Origin: Roseivirga sp.
Lineage (GTDB): Bacteria > Bacteroidota > Bacteroidia > Cytophagales > Cyclobacteriaceae
Assembly (NCBI GenBank): GCA_018402485.1
Contig: JAGYIY010000001.1
Location: 838,001 to 902,000 of the forward strand
DNA length: 64,000 bases
Direction of reading: 5' to 3'
Shown: positions 50,216-60,533 of the stretch, one piece after another
Numbering within the stretch: the stretch's first letter is position 1
Layout: each line of letters starts with the position of its first letter
The notes under the pieces: model-generated
The model's database searches: none
What the model was told of the DNA's origin: nothing
Seen by the model: only the letters and a program-made list of their open reading frames with translations
Position numbers and translations under genes: made by a program

Positions 50216-52534
50216 TCATTGGTAGGACCTGTCACCAAAGATGAGATAACCGAACGATAGTATAAAACCAAGTTTGGGTGTATGGTCTTGAATATAATTT
50301 AAATGGAAACTCAAGGGTCCAGCTAATGATTCATACACGAGTGTAGAACCTCCAATAAATTTAGGTGTACTCCAATTATTTTCAATGATGGCTGTTTGGT
50401 TTTCTGCAGCGGTAACGTTTCGAAGCTTACTTAGGCCATAAAGCTCTAATCTTAGAGAAAGATTTTTTTTGATTTGATAGACATGGCGCATGCCAGCTGC
50501 TACATATCCTGGGGCTCTAAAACTGTTTAAAAAATACGTTTGAGAGTTGAACATAGGTTCAAAAGCTGCACTATAAAGAAGAGTGGCTTTAAAATTATCT
50601 AGTGGTTTGAGGTTGCTATAAACAGCTTCTACTAACCAGCCAAATGTATATGCCGACTCTGTATCGAAAAATTTTTCCATCTTAAGCTTGATAGACCACC
50701 AATTTCTATTGGTTTGAATTTCGGTATTTACACTACTTGCATAGGCTACTGAGCTAGTGCCTGGAGTAAATCCAGTCCTACCATCTATAAAGGAAAAAGA
50801 TCCTTTATAACGCTCTCCTTTGGTTGGAAATTGTTTCTTATTAAGCGTGTTTTTTTCAAAGGAAACTTTAGTCATAATGGCGTTCATTTCAAATCTATCC
50901 AATATTTCGTTGGCTCTAATTTCTTGTAAATTGGAATAGTCATCAGAGTTTAGAAAATAACCAACATCAGCTGTTAACATCGTTTTTTTGTCGAGCCCAA
51001 TACCCAGCTCAAAACCAATTTTTCGATCTATTCGGTTGAGCAATACGGGTTCAACGGCATTATCTAATATATCTTCAGTGTTAAAATAGTCCCACTCATT
51101 GAATCGAAAATACGGCTGTGCAAAAAGCCTTTTTTGGGGGTTAAAATTGAGCCGTGCCCCCGCATGAAACGATTGATAAAAGCGGCCTGTACTTACTTCC
51201 AAAGCGTAGGTATTGAGTTTTCGGTTAAAGGAGTTATAAATAGCGCCTATTTGTAAGGTACTTACCTCCCGGGTAGATAAATTACCACCTAGCTTTACGG
51301 TAAGTTCGTTGTTAGCAGTTGGTTTTAAATAGAGTTCTAAACCATGATGATTGGCAGCTCGATTGTAATAAAAAGCAGGGTAAATATTTTTAAAATAGGG
51401 TTCCGATAAAAGCTCAAAATAGGCTTGATTAATGTCTTTTATGCTCTTTTTACCTTCTTCAAAGTTGAGTAGTTTTCGAATATAAAGTTCTTGTTTAGGT
51501 TGAAAACCGATAAGGCTCAATTCGCCAAATTGGAAGGGTTTGAATTGGTTTTTAAAATTTTCCCTTTTTTTCTCAAGTTGCATGTTGGTGCTTGATTTAT
51601 TCATCTTCGACTTTAGCTCTTTGATTTTAGAGAGAGTTGCCACGTAGCCTGAATCAATTAAGGCATTCACCTGAGGAAAGTCCATCGCAGTGAAAGTCAT
51701 AATATTGGGTTCAATGTAAATATCCTTTTCATCGAGCCAATTGGGATTGGTTTTATCCAAAAACATAAAAAGGAGTGCATCACCTATTTTATCTTCGTCT
51801 GCATCAAAGGGATAAGTGTCGCTTACTTTCGTTGCCACATTCACGCCAATGATCACATCTGGTTGAAAATCATTTTTCATAACATCTACAGGAAAGTTGT
51901 TGTAGATACCACCGTCGAAAAGGTACTTGTTTTTATTTTTTATGGGTCGGTAAAAAAGGGGTACGGTCATAGAAGACCTTACCGCTTTCATAAGAGACCC
52001 GCTACTTTGTGAAATTGCAGTTTGAGTAAAAACATCCGCTGCCATAGCTCTGAAGGGTATAAAGAGTTGGTCGAAGTTTGAGTCCGCCACTTGGTTGGCA
52101 GGTGTAAGGTATTCGTTAAGCACGAAATTGATGATGAAATCGTTCGCTATGGGCGTATTGATTTGTGGAGTACCGGTAGAGGAGAGTAAAAGATCAAATG
52201 AGACCCAAGAGGCATCTTTTTCTTTGCGGATAAAGCTGTACTGGTATTTTTGTGTTTCTGTGCCGTTAATCCAGTTTTGGAAAGAAGGTCTTTTGGCCAA
52301 AAGTTCAATTTCGCCAGGACTCATTCCTGATGCATAAAAAGCACCAATTACTGCACCCATAGATGTTCCCACAATGTAGTCTATAGGTATATTGTTTTCT
52401 TCTAAGGCCTTAAGAACACCTATGTGAGCTAAGCCTTTTGCACCACCTCCGCTGAGTACTACCCCTACTTTTTCTTGAGCTTGTACTCCTATGACCAGAC
52501 AGATAAGAAACCATATGGTCAGTGTTTTTTTCAT
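50216..52534 (-). CDS. patatin-like phospholipase with C-terminal Omp85-type beta-barrel
   Basis: Signal peptide; GVVLSGGGAKGLAHIGVL, VGTSMGAVIGAFYASG, FDGGIYNNFPVDVM; beta-rich C-terminal 400 aa. Confidence 0.88.
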   Translation of the reverse strand: MKKTLTIWFLICLVIGVQAQEKVGVVLSGGGAKGLAHIGVLKALEENNIPIDYIVGTSMGAVIGAFYASGMSPGEIELLAKRPSFQNWINGTETQKYQYSFIRKEKDASWVSFDLLLSSTGTPQINTPIANDFIINFVLNEYLTPANQVADSNFDQLFIPFRAMAADVFTQTAISQSSGSLMKAVRSSMTVPLFYRPIKNKNKYLFDGGIYNNFPVDVMKNDFQPDVIIGVNVATKVSDTYPFDADEDKIGDALLFMFLDKTNPNWLDEKDIYIEPNIMTFTAMDFPQVNALIDSGYVATLSKIKELKSKMNKSSTNMQLEKKRENFKNQFKPFQFGELSLIGFQPKQELYIRKLLNFEEGKKSIKDINQAYFELLSEPYFKNIYPAFYYNRAANHHGLELYLKPTANNELTVKLGGNLSTREVSTLQIGAIYNSFNRKLNTYALEVSTGRFYQSFHAGARLNFNPQKRLFAQPYFRFNEWDYFNTEDILDNAVEPVLLNRIDRKIGFELGIGLDKKTMLTADVGYFLNSDDYSNLQEIRANEILDRFEMNAIMTKVSFEKNTLNKKQFPTKGERYKGSFSFIDGRTGFTPGTSSVAYASSVNTEIQTNRNWWSIKLKMEKFFDTESAYTFGWLVEAVYSNLKPLDNFKATLLYSAAFEPMFNSQTYFLNSFRAPGYVAAGMRHVYQIKKNLSLRLELYGLSKLRNVTAAENQTAIIENNWSTPKFIGGSTLVYESLAGPLSFHLNYIQDHTPKLGFILSFGYLIFGDRSYQ

Positions 52535-52586
52535 GCTCAGTTAAAGAATGATCAATCTAAAAAATCGTACTTGGGTATGAACAAGA

Positions 52587-53897
52587 TTAACGTGCATTGA
52601 AGGTGGCATTTGATTGAACCCAAGGCATATCAATGTTTTTCAATTTGTCCTCAATGGTGCGAGCTATTACAATAAAATCAGTTTTGTAATCTGCCTTGAG
52701 TGAGAGCTCAGCCGGTAATTCTTCTTTCAAAAAATCAACTTGTTTTCCCCTTTTCCAAAAGCGAAAGCAGAGATGGTAACCGGTGGCAAGGCCTGTTTTA
52801 CCAACATAACCAATCACATCACCTTTTTTCACCCTTTGACCTTGTTTAAAATCACCAAATCTGCTCATGTGCAAATAGCCAGTAGTGTAGGTGCCATTGT
52901 GCTTAATCTTAATGTAGTTGCCATTACCCCCAGTGAATCCGCGTGCTACAATAATGCCATCTCCAGCGGCTTTAATAGGGGTTCCCCTACTGGCCGCATA
53001 ATCTGTGCCTAAGTGTGGTGTTCTCCGTTTCAGAACAGGGTGGAATCTACGTGGATTGTATCGAGAAGAGATCCTAGAATATTCTACGGGATATCTCAAA
53101 AATGCTTTTTGAATGCTTACACCATTTTCATCAAAATAGTTGAGGCCTTCTCCTTGGTCGAAACCATAAGCTTTGTAGCTGTTGCTATGGTAATTAAACT
53201 CTGCTCCAAGAATATTTCCTATGCCAACAGGCTCTCCATTTACCATGCGTTCTTCATAAATTATTTTAAACCAATCGCCTTTGAAAAGTGTGCGCATGTC
53301 GATTTGCCAACCAAACAAATCTGCAACAGCATTGACCAAGGCTGCAGATCCCCCCTCATCACGAATAGATTGGTCTAAAGATGCTGTGATTTTACCAGAC
53401 ATTGTTTTTTCAACTACTTCTACCATACGATTTTCTCTATATACCGCTAGGCTATCTTGAAACTGATAAACGACATAGTCCATAGGGCTTGGCTCATAAA
53501 CAAAAAAACTTGCTTTTTTTATGGAATCGCCTGTGTAAAAAATACTGTAGTTTTTATTCGTATTGAGCCTCCTTACGCTGTGTACGTTTCTGGCAAGCTT
53601 TTCTATTTCATATAACTCTTGGCTAGATATGCCATAAGGCGTCAGTAAGTCAGCGAATGTTTGGTTTCTTTTGATTGTTCCAGATTCAATCTCGTATAAG
53701 CCTGATGGAATACCGAATAAAAAAACAGGTGCTTCTGCCTGAGCTAAAGGATTGATGGCAGACGCATTGAAGAATTCAGGTTCATAAGTATTACCTACAG
53801 GCTTCTTGGTGGTAAAAAACCAGATGCAAATCAGTAGAGAGATCAACATAAAAGCCAATCCGGTAATTCCTTTTTTTCCTGTTAACAAATTTTGCAT
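52587..53897 (-). CDS. M23 family metallopeptidase
   Basis: HLGTDYAASRGTPIKAAGDGIIVARGFTGGNGNYIKIKHNGTYTTGYLHMSRF...GYHLCFRFW. Confidence 0.93.
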   Translation of the reverse strand: MQNLLTGKKGITGLAFMLISLLICIWFFTTKKPVGNTYEPEFFNASAINPLAQAEAPVFLFGIPSGLYEIESGTIKRNQTFADLLTPYGISSQELYEIEKLARNVHSVRRLNTNKNYSIFYTGDSIKKASFFVYEPSPMDYVVYQFQDSLAVYRENRMVEVVEKTMSGKITASLDQSIRDEGGSAALVNAVADLFGWQIDMRTLFKGDWFKIIYEERMVNGEPVGIGNILGAEFNYHSNSYKAYGFDQGEGLNYFDENGVSIQKAFLRYPVEYSRISSRYNPRRFHPVLKRRTPHLGTDYAASRGTPIKAAGDGIIVARGFTGGNGNYIKIKHNGTYTTGYLHMSRFGDFKQGQRVKKGDVIGYVGKTGLATGYHLCFRFWKRGKQVDFLKEELPAELSLKADYKTDFIVIARTIEDKLKNIDMPWVQSNATFNAR

Positions 53898-53946
53898 ACC
53901 TCAAAAATAGAGAATTTCATGTGTACTAAATAGCTTGAGTACTTCT

Positions 53947-56142
53947 TTAACGTCTTACTTTTAATCGAAGACTGTTCAAAACCACCGTTAAAGAGGAAAA
54001 AGCCATTGCACCTCCAGCAATCATTGGGCTCAATAAAAAACCATAAGTGGAATAAAAGACACCTGCTGCCAAAGGAATAGCCACTACATTATAAGCAAAC
54101 GCCCAAAATAGATTTTGTTGCATGGTTTGCGATATTTGTTGTGATAAACGAAAAAAAGCATTGATTTTTTGGATATCGCCATGCATTAGGGTAACCTGAG
54201 CACTTTCGATGGCCACATCTGTTCCGGTGCTCATGGCAATGCTTAAATCTGCTTGTGCCAAGGCAGGAGCATCATTGATACCATCACCAACGAAGGCTGT
54301 GAGGCCATATTGCTCTTGTACTTCCTTTAAATAATTGAGTTTGTCTTCAGGTAACATATTTGCCTGATAGGCTTCAATACCTGCTGCCTCGGCAACTGCT
54401 GCCACCGCATGTCGATGATCTCCTGATAAAATTTCAAGGTGAAGTCCTCTTTGTTTTAAGGAAGTGATCGCTGCCTTTGTCTCAGGTTTGATATTATCTT
54501 GCAATCCAAAAACGGCCAATAACTCTTCATCGCGCCAAAATAAGACCAAAGAGTATCCTTTATGTTCTAATTCCTGAACTAACTTTTGTTGTGCTTTAGG
54601 TACTTTCACCTTCCTTTTTTTATTACCTGTAATCCAAAAGCTTTGATCTTCTACTTGTGCAGATAAACCTATTCCGGAATGTGTTTTAACAGATTGAAAT
54701 TGGAAGGGCAGTAGATTGTAATTTTCGCTTAAGTGTTCACTTAAAGCTTGTGCAATGGGGTGTTGAGATTGGTTTTCCATGCCATTGAGAATGCTGAGTA
54801 ATTCCAGACTTTCCTCTTTTTCGAAGAAGGTATGATAAGCTACAACCTCCATTTTCCCTTTCGAAAGCGTTCCTGTTTTGTCAAAAAGTAAGGCTTTAAT
54901 TTTTTTCGGTTTCTCAATGCTCTCTGCATTTTTGATTAAAATGCCTTGTGATGCAGCTTTACCAATTCCTACCATAATGGCCGTGGGAGTAGCCAAGCCC
55001 AAAGCACAAGGGCAAGCAATGATAAGGACACTGAATGTGCTGACAAAGGCTAAAGAAACGGCATTTTCCCCGCCAAAGAGCATCCAAACCAAAAATGTGA
55101 TTAAGGCAAGTACCAGAACAGCCGGTACAAAAACAGAGGCAATACGATCTGCTAATTTTTGGGCTGGCGCTTTCGAGCCCATGGCATCTGAAACCAAATG
55201 AATGATTTTTCCAAGCAACGTTTCTTTGCCTAATTTTTCGGCAATAATTTTCAAACTGCCATTTTGCAAAGTTGTACCCGCACTTACTTTTTCACCCTTC
55301 GATTTTTCTACAGGTAAAGATTCACCGGTAAGCATACTTTCATCAATTGTGGCATTTCCCGATTGTACATGACCATCTACAGGAATATTTTCACCTGTTC
55401 TTACCCATAAAAGGTCTCCTGGTTTTACTTCATTGAGGTTTACTTCAATGGCTTTGTCATGCCGAAGAAGTGTTGCGGTTTTGGCTTGTAGCTTTAAGAG
55501 TTTTTCAATGGCTCCGGAAGACTTTGCTTTGGCTTTTTCTTCCAAATACTTGCCGAGAACAATAAAAGAGATGATCACAGCAGCAGATTCATAGTAAACT
55601 TGAACTTGTAAACCCTGATTGCGAATAAATTCTGGAAAAAGGGTCTGCACCAAACTATATAGAAAGGCTGCCCCGGTGCCGCTGGCAATCAATGTATCCA
55701 TATTACTTTGCCACTGTAGCAATTGCTTCCAAGCACTTCTAAAAAAGTGCCCACCCGAATAGTAAAGTACAGGAATGGTTAAGGCAAGTAGGATAAAATT
55801 TTTGAAGGCAAAATCACCAACAAACATTGAAAGGATAACGATGACTACCGTAAGAGGAATCGCTCCATTCAATTTGGCTTTTAACTTTTTAAGGTGGGCA
55901 GTTTTGTCGGAAGCCTCCTCTGGCTGAATGATGAGTTGATAACCTGCTTTCTTAACAGATTTTTGAAGCGATTTTAAAATAGTTGTATCTGTAACTTCTA
56001 GCTTGGCTGACTGTGTGGCATAATTTACCTCAGCGGATATCACGTTACTATGTTTGCGTAAGGTTTTTTCTACGGTGCTGGCGCAAGCAGCACAAGTCAT
56101 GCCTTCTACCGGTAAAGACAACTTTTCTTGCGTCTCAGACAT
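53947..56142 (-). CDS. copA: heavy-metal (copper) translocating P-type ATPase
   Basis: HMA motif GMTCAACAST, CPC motif IACPCALGLATP, FDKTGTLSKG, GDGINDAPALAQAD. Confidence 0.94.
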   Translation of the reverse strand: MSETQEKLSLPVEGMTCAACASTVEKTLRKHSNVISAEVNYATQSAKLEVTDTTILKSLQKSVKKAGYQLIIQPEEASDKTAHLKKLKAKLNGAIPLTVVIVILSMFVGDFAFKNFILLALTIPVLYYSGGHFFRSAWKQLLQWQSNMDTLIASGTGAAFLYSLVQTLFPEFIRNQGLQVQVYYESAAVIISFIVLGKYLEEKAKAKSSGAIEKLLKLQAKTATLLRHDKAIEVNLNEVKPGDLLWVRTGENIPVDGHVQSGNATIDESMLTGESLPVEKSKGEKVSAGTTLQNGSLKIIAEKLGKETLLGKIIHLVSDAMGSKAPAQKLADRIASVFVPAVLVLALITFLVWMLFGGENAVSLAFVSTFSVLIIACPCALGLATPTAIMVGIGKAASQGILIKNAESIEKPKKIKALLFDKTGTLSKGKMEVVAYHTFFEKEESLELLSILNGMENQSQHPIAQALSEHLSENYNLLPFQFQSVKTHSGIGLSAQVEDQSFWITGNKKRKVKVPKAQQKLVQELEHKGYSLVLFWRDEELLAVFGLQDNIKPETKAAITSLKQRGLHLEILSGDHRHAVAAVAEAAGIEAYQANMLPEDKLNYLKEVQEQYGLTAFVGDGINDAPALAQADLSIAMSTGTDVAIESAQVTLMHGDIQKINAFFRLSQQISQTMQQNLFWAFAYNVVAIPLAAGVFYSTYGFLLSPMIAGGAMAFSSLTVVLNSLRLKVRR

Positions 56143-56151
56143 TTGCTACAT

Positions 56152-58158
56152 TTAATTTCCTTCAACAATTGCACTTTTTCTCTGTTCAAATTCCGATAAA
56201 CCTTCTTTCAAATACGATACAAAAGCTTCTATACTGCTTTCATAACCTTTAGGGGTTGTTAAGGGCTGTTCGCCGGTATCGAGTAAAACATAATATGGCT
56301 GTGCATTGCCATTAAATTTGGTAATCTGTAGATCAAAATTTTGTTTGCCAATTGTTTTCTTTACGCGCTCATCAAAGGAAGAAGTATACCATTCGGACTC
56401 TGGCAACTCCGTTTTATCATCTACATAAAGTGCCAGTACGACATATTCTGTGGCCAGTAAGTTCAGCACTTTTTCATCAGACCAAACATATTGTTCCATT
56501 TTACGACAATTAACACAGCCATGCCCCGTAAAGTCGATGAAAATTGGCTTATCTACTTCTTTAGCATATTTCAATGCTTGGTCGTAATCAAAGAAACCGC
56601 GTAGGCCGTGGGGTAGCTCAAGAAAGTCTGCGTACTTTACTTCCCCCTCGAATCCTTCCGGCCCAAGCTGCCTGACTTCTAGTTTCTCCTCGATTCCCAA
56701 GGCAACGGCAAAAGAAAAATCGTTATTCTTTTCGGGAGGAAGATAACCTGCCAAGGCATTTAGTGGGTTGCCTAAAAATCCTAAGAAAAGATACACGGCA
56801 AAACCAAAGCTTAATAGACCCAGGGAAAATTTGGGGAGACTAAAGGTTCTTTTTTTACTGTCGTGCGGGAAGCGAATAACACCAAAAAGATAAAGGGCAA
56901 GTGCAAGGCCAATGACAATCCATATGGCCAAGTAAACCTCTCGATCGAGTAACCCCCAGTGGTAGGCTTGGTCTGCAATACTTAAAAACTTGAAGCCCAA
57001 TGCCAACTCAATAAAGCCAAGTACAACTTTTACGGAATTGAGCCATCCGCCAGACTTAGGAAGATCTTTTAATAAGCCCGGAAAGAAAGCAAAAATGGTA
57101 AAGGGAATGGCAAAAGCTGAAGAAAATCCAAGCATACCAATCACCGGTTTGATTACCTCACCTTGGAAAGATTGAATAAGAACGGAGCCTACAATAGGTC
57201 CGGTACAAGAGAAGCTTACCAAAACAAGGGTAAAGGCCATAAAAAAAACACCTAAAAAACCGCCTTTGTCAGCTTTTCGATCCATTTTGTTGACAAACCC
57301 GGTAGGTAAATTAATTTCGAAATAGCCAAAAAAGGAGATCGCAAATACAACAAAAACCGTAAAGAAAATAATATTGGCCACTGCTCCCGTGGCTAAATCG
57401 TTGGCAATGCCTACGCCAAAAAAGCTTGTGAAAATCATCCCAATTAAGATATAGATCAATATGATGGAAAAGCCATAACTCAAGGCTTTTACTTTGGCCT
57501 GTACACGGCTTTGTGAGCTATTGGTAAAGAAGGCTACCGTCATTGGAATCATCGGAAATACGCACGGTGTTAGTAAAGCTGCCAAACCAAACAGGAAAGC
57601 CGCAAAGAAAAAACCTACTAAAGAATCACCGTGGTTTACTTTTAATAAACCGTCATAGCCTTTCGACGCTTCTAGGTTTTCACCGCCGATTACATCAATA
57701 AAGGCGAAGTTAAAATCCGCTTCTCCCGGAATACATTGGCCATTAACATCTGTACAGGTTTGAAAAGAAAGTGTTCCAGAAAGCTTTAGGTCTTTCGCTA
57801 ATACCTTAACTTTTTGTTTAAATACGCCGGACGGCTCAAAATACCGAACATCACCCTCCCATATGCTGTCGTATTTTTCTTTTGGATTCACAGAGGTTAA
57901 ACCACCAATTAACTCGAAAGAGTCGTTGTCCTCAAAGGCTGCCGCAGTAGGCATGGGGCCTAAATCCTCATCGATATCGCTAGCGTAAATGTACCACTCA
58001 TCTATCACCTTTACCTTAAAGATCAATTCAATGACCTCACCGGTTTTTACTTCTGATTGAGAAGCTTCAAAAGTCCAGGAGGTTGTTTTCTTGAATTGAG
58101 CTTGAGAAAGGCTCGCACTAGCCAAGAGAAGTAGAACAAAAAATATGACCTTTTTCAT
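56152..58158 (-). CDS. DsbD-like protein-disulfide reductase (DsbD-alpha, CcdA-like TM, thioredoxin domain)
   Basis: TPCVFPMIPMTVAFF, FSCTGPIVGSVLI, FIDFTGHGCVNCRKMEQYVW. Confidence 0.93.
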   Translation of the reverse strand: MKKVIFFVLLLLASASLSQAQFKKTTSWTFEASQSEVKTGEVIELIFKVKVIDEWYIYASDIDEDLGPMPTAAAFEDNDSFELIGGLTSVNPKEKYDSIWEGDVRYFEPSGVFKQKVKVLAKDLKLSGTLSFQTCTDVNGQCIPGEADFNFAFIDVIGGENLEASKGYDGLLKVNHGDSLVGFFFAAFLFGLAALLTPCVFPMIPMTVAFFTNSSQSRVQAKVKALSYGFSIILIYILIGMIFTSFFGVGIANDLATGAVANIIFFTVFVVFAISFFGYFEINLPTGFVNKMDRKADKGGFLGVFFMAFTLVLVSFSCTGPIVGSVLIQSFQGEVIKPVIGMLGFSSAFAIPFTIFAFFPGLLKDLPKSGGWLNSVKVVLGFIELALGFKFLSIADQAYHWGLLDREVYLAIWIVIGLALALYLFGVIRFPHDSKKRTFSLPKFSLGLLSFGFAVYLFLGFLGNPLNALAGYLPPEKNNDFSFAVALGIEEKLEVRQLGPEGFEGEVKYADFLELPHGLRGFFDYDQALKYAKEVDKPIFIDFTGHGCVNCRKMEQYVWSDEKVLNLLATEYVVLALYVDDKTELPESEWYTSSFDERVKKTIGKQNFDLQITKFNGNAQPYYVLLDTGEQPLTTPKGYESSIEAFVSYLKEGLSEFEQRKSAIVEGN

Positions 58159-58225
58159 TATGGTTAGAAGACAATTTTTCTACGTGATTGATTCATTTTA
58201 CATCTATTAAATTAAGCAACGGTCT

Positions 58226-59608
58226 TCAAAACGACTTGGCATAGTATTGGTAAAACAATGGTATTGTCTCTATTCCTTTATAGAAATTGAACAGTCCAAA
58301 GTGTTCATTGGGGGAATGAATTGCATCAGAATCTAATCCAAATCCCATGAGTACTGTTTTACTTCCTAATATTTGTTCGAAAGAAGAAACGATAGGAATA
58401 CTACCTCCACCTCTAAAAGGAACAGGACTTTTCCCAAAAGTATCGGTCATGGCCTGCGCAGCTGCCTGGTAAGCCGGAGAATCAGTTGGGGTTACAGCCG
58501 GCATGGCTCCATGGTGGGGAGTTACTTTGACTGTAACAGAAGCTGGTGCAATGGACTCAAAGTATTTTTTAAAAAGGGCTGTAATTTTATTAGGATCTTG
58601 GTGTGGTACCAAACGCATAGAAACTTTAGCGTATGCCTTTGAGGGAATAACTGTTTTTGCGCCTTCTCCTGTGTATCCACCCCACATGCCGTTAATGTCC
58701 AAGGTAGGCCTAATAGAAGAGCGTTCCATGGTCGAAAAACCAATCTCACCTTCTACATCTTTTAAGCCAATTGACTTTTTATAATCAACTTCACTAAATG
58801 GTGCTTTGGCCATTGCCGCTCGATCTTCCGCTGAAAGCTCATCCACATCGTTATAAAATCCGGGGATGTTAATGTGTTTGTTATCGTCTTTTAATGAAGC
58901 CAACATTTCAGAAAGCACATTCAAAGGATTTGGCACTGCTCCACCATATAAGCCACTGTGCAGGTCTCTGTTCGGGCCTGTGACTTCAATTTCTACATAG
59001 CTTAGTCCACGAAGTCCAACAGTAATCGATGGAATATCATTGGCAATGATGCCTGTGTCAGAAACCAAGACAATGTCGCAAGATAACCTGTCTTTATTTT
59101 CTTCCATAAAAATTTCAAGGTTGTCAGAGCCTACCTCTTCCTCTCCTTCAATTAAAAATTTGACGTTGCAATCTAAACTGTCTGTTGCAATCAAGGCCTC
59201 AATGGCTTTGATGTGCATGTACATTTGGCCTTTGTCGTCACAGGCTCCACGCGCAAAAATGGCACCTTCAGGATGAATTTCTGTTTTTTTGATGACTGGC
59301 TCGAAGGGGGGAGAATCCCACAATTCGTAAGGATCGGCCGGCTGCACATCGTAATGTCCATAAACCAAAACAGTAGGGGCGTTTGAATCAATAAGTTTCT
59401 CCCCATAAACAATAGGGTGGCCTTTGGTTTCGCAAAGTTCAGCGCTATCTATACCAGCAGCCAGTAATTTTTCTTTGATGAAGGAAGCGGCTTTTTGAAC
59501 ATCAGCGCTAAACTTTTTATCTGCACTTATTGATGGAATGCGCAATAGCTCCAGAAGTTCTTCTAGGAATTGGCCTTTGTGCGCTTTTATGTAGTCGTTT
59601 ACCTTGCT
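58226..59608 (-). CDS. M20 family dipeptidase
   Basis: VLVYGHYDVQPADPYELWDSPPFEP, GACDDKGQMYMHIKA, LIEGEEEVGS. Confidence 0.93.
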   Translation of the reverse strand, partial: SKVNDYIKAHKGQFLEELLELLRIPSISADKKFSADVQKAASFIKEKLLAAGIDSAELCETKGHPIVYGEKLIDSNAPTVLVYGHYDVQPADPYELWDSPPFEPVIKKTEIHPEGAIFARGACDDKGQMYMHIKAIEALIATDSLDCNVKFLIEGEEEVGSDNLEIFMEENKDRLSCDIVLVSDTGIIANDIPSITVGLRGLSYVEIEVTGPNRDLHSGLYGGAVPNPLNVLSEMLASLKDDNKHINIPGFYNDVDELSAEDRAAMAKAPFSEVDYKKSIGLKDVEGEIGFSTMERSSIRPTLDINGMWGGYTGEGAKTVIPSKAYAKVSMRLVPHQDPNKITALFKKYFESIAPASVTVKVTPHHGAMPAVTPTDSPAYQAAAQAMTDTFGKSPVPFRGGGSIPIVSSFEQILGSKTVLMGFGLDSDAIHSPNEHFGLFNFYKGIETIPLFYQYYAKSF

Positions 59609-59747
59609 CATAGATTTAAAAGTTTCTGTGAAATTAACGGATTTTGTTGCCAGCACCAATAATCTGTACCTAATTACCCAGCTATACTTTTTTGCAAAGG
59701 GGCATTAACAGTTAAACTAATCTGACAAGGATATAATCTGTTTTTTC

Positions 59748-60515
59748 TTATTTCTTTTCCAACAACTCCTTCAAGGCTAACTCAATAGATTGTATTACGC
59801 CTTTGCCATAGCCCACTTGAACATAAACGACTTCTCTTTGTGGACTCAGAAGCAAATGAGTAGGGTAAGAACTCACACCATAGGATCTTGCAACCCTGAG
59901 TCCATTGGTAAGAATTTCATAGTGAAAGGGGTGTTTTTTTAAAAAAGTTTTAATCCGTTCCGGATTGTCCAAACCAATGGCAAAAAACAAAACTTCTTCA
60001 TTTTGGAAATTTTCTACCAGCTCATTCAGTTCTGGAATCTCTTTGATGCAAGGGGCACAAGTGGTGAACCAAAAATTAAGGAGAATGGGTTGATTGTTGT
60101 AGTCACTGAGTTTTATTTCTTTACCCGATAATGTTGTGAGCTGAAAGTCAGGAACAGTTTCTCCCAACATAAAAAGATTACTCTTTTGTCTGCTAGGAGT
60201 TTTAGACGCATTTGTGGGTGTGGCTAAGTTGATTTTATTTTTTCTCTCCTCAGCCACAAAAACAATGGCTTTGACCTCCTCAGGCGATTCGCCATAGAAT
60301 AAGGGATAAAATGATGGGTTCGATAAATATTCACTTAATAAGGGAAGTTCTATCTTATCTCCACTTTCTTTGAAGGCTTTCAGACCCTTCTCTTTGAATT
60401 GAATACTGCCTGTCACTTCTATTTTGTTCCATGATTTGGGTAGAAAATCGAAGCGTTGCGCCCATCCCATTTCAGTAATGAGAAGAATAAAAATCAGTAA
60501 AAGAAGATTTTTCAT
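59748..60515 (-). CDS. TlpA-like thiol-disulfide oxidoreductase
   Basis: Signal peptide; VPDFQLTTLSGKEIKLSDYNNQPILLNFWFTTCAPCIKEIPELNE. Confidence 0.9.
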   Translation of the reverse strand: MKNLLLLIFILLITEMGWAQRFDFLPKSWNKIEVTGSIQFKEKGLKAFKESGDKIELPLLSEYLSNPSFYPLFYGESPEEVKAIVFVAEERKNKINLATPTNASKTPSRQKSNLFMLGETVPDFQLTTLSGKEIKLSDYNNQPILLNFWFTTCAPCIKEIPELNELVENFQNEEVLFFAIGLDNPERIKTFLKKHPFHYEILTNGLRVARSYGVSSYPTHLLLSPQREVVYVQVGYGKGVIQSIELALKELLEKK

Positions 60516-60533
60516 AGAGAGTAAATATAAAAA

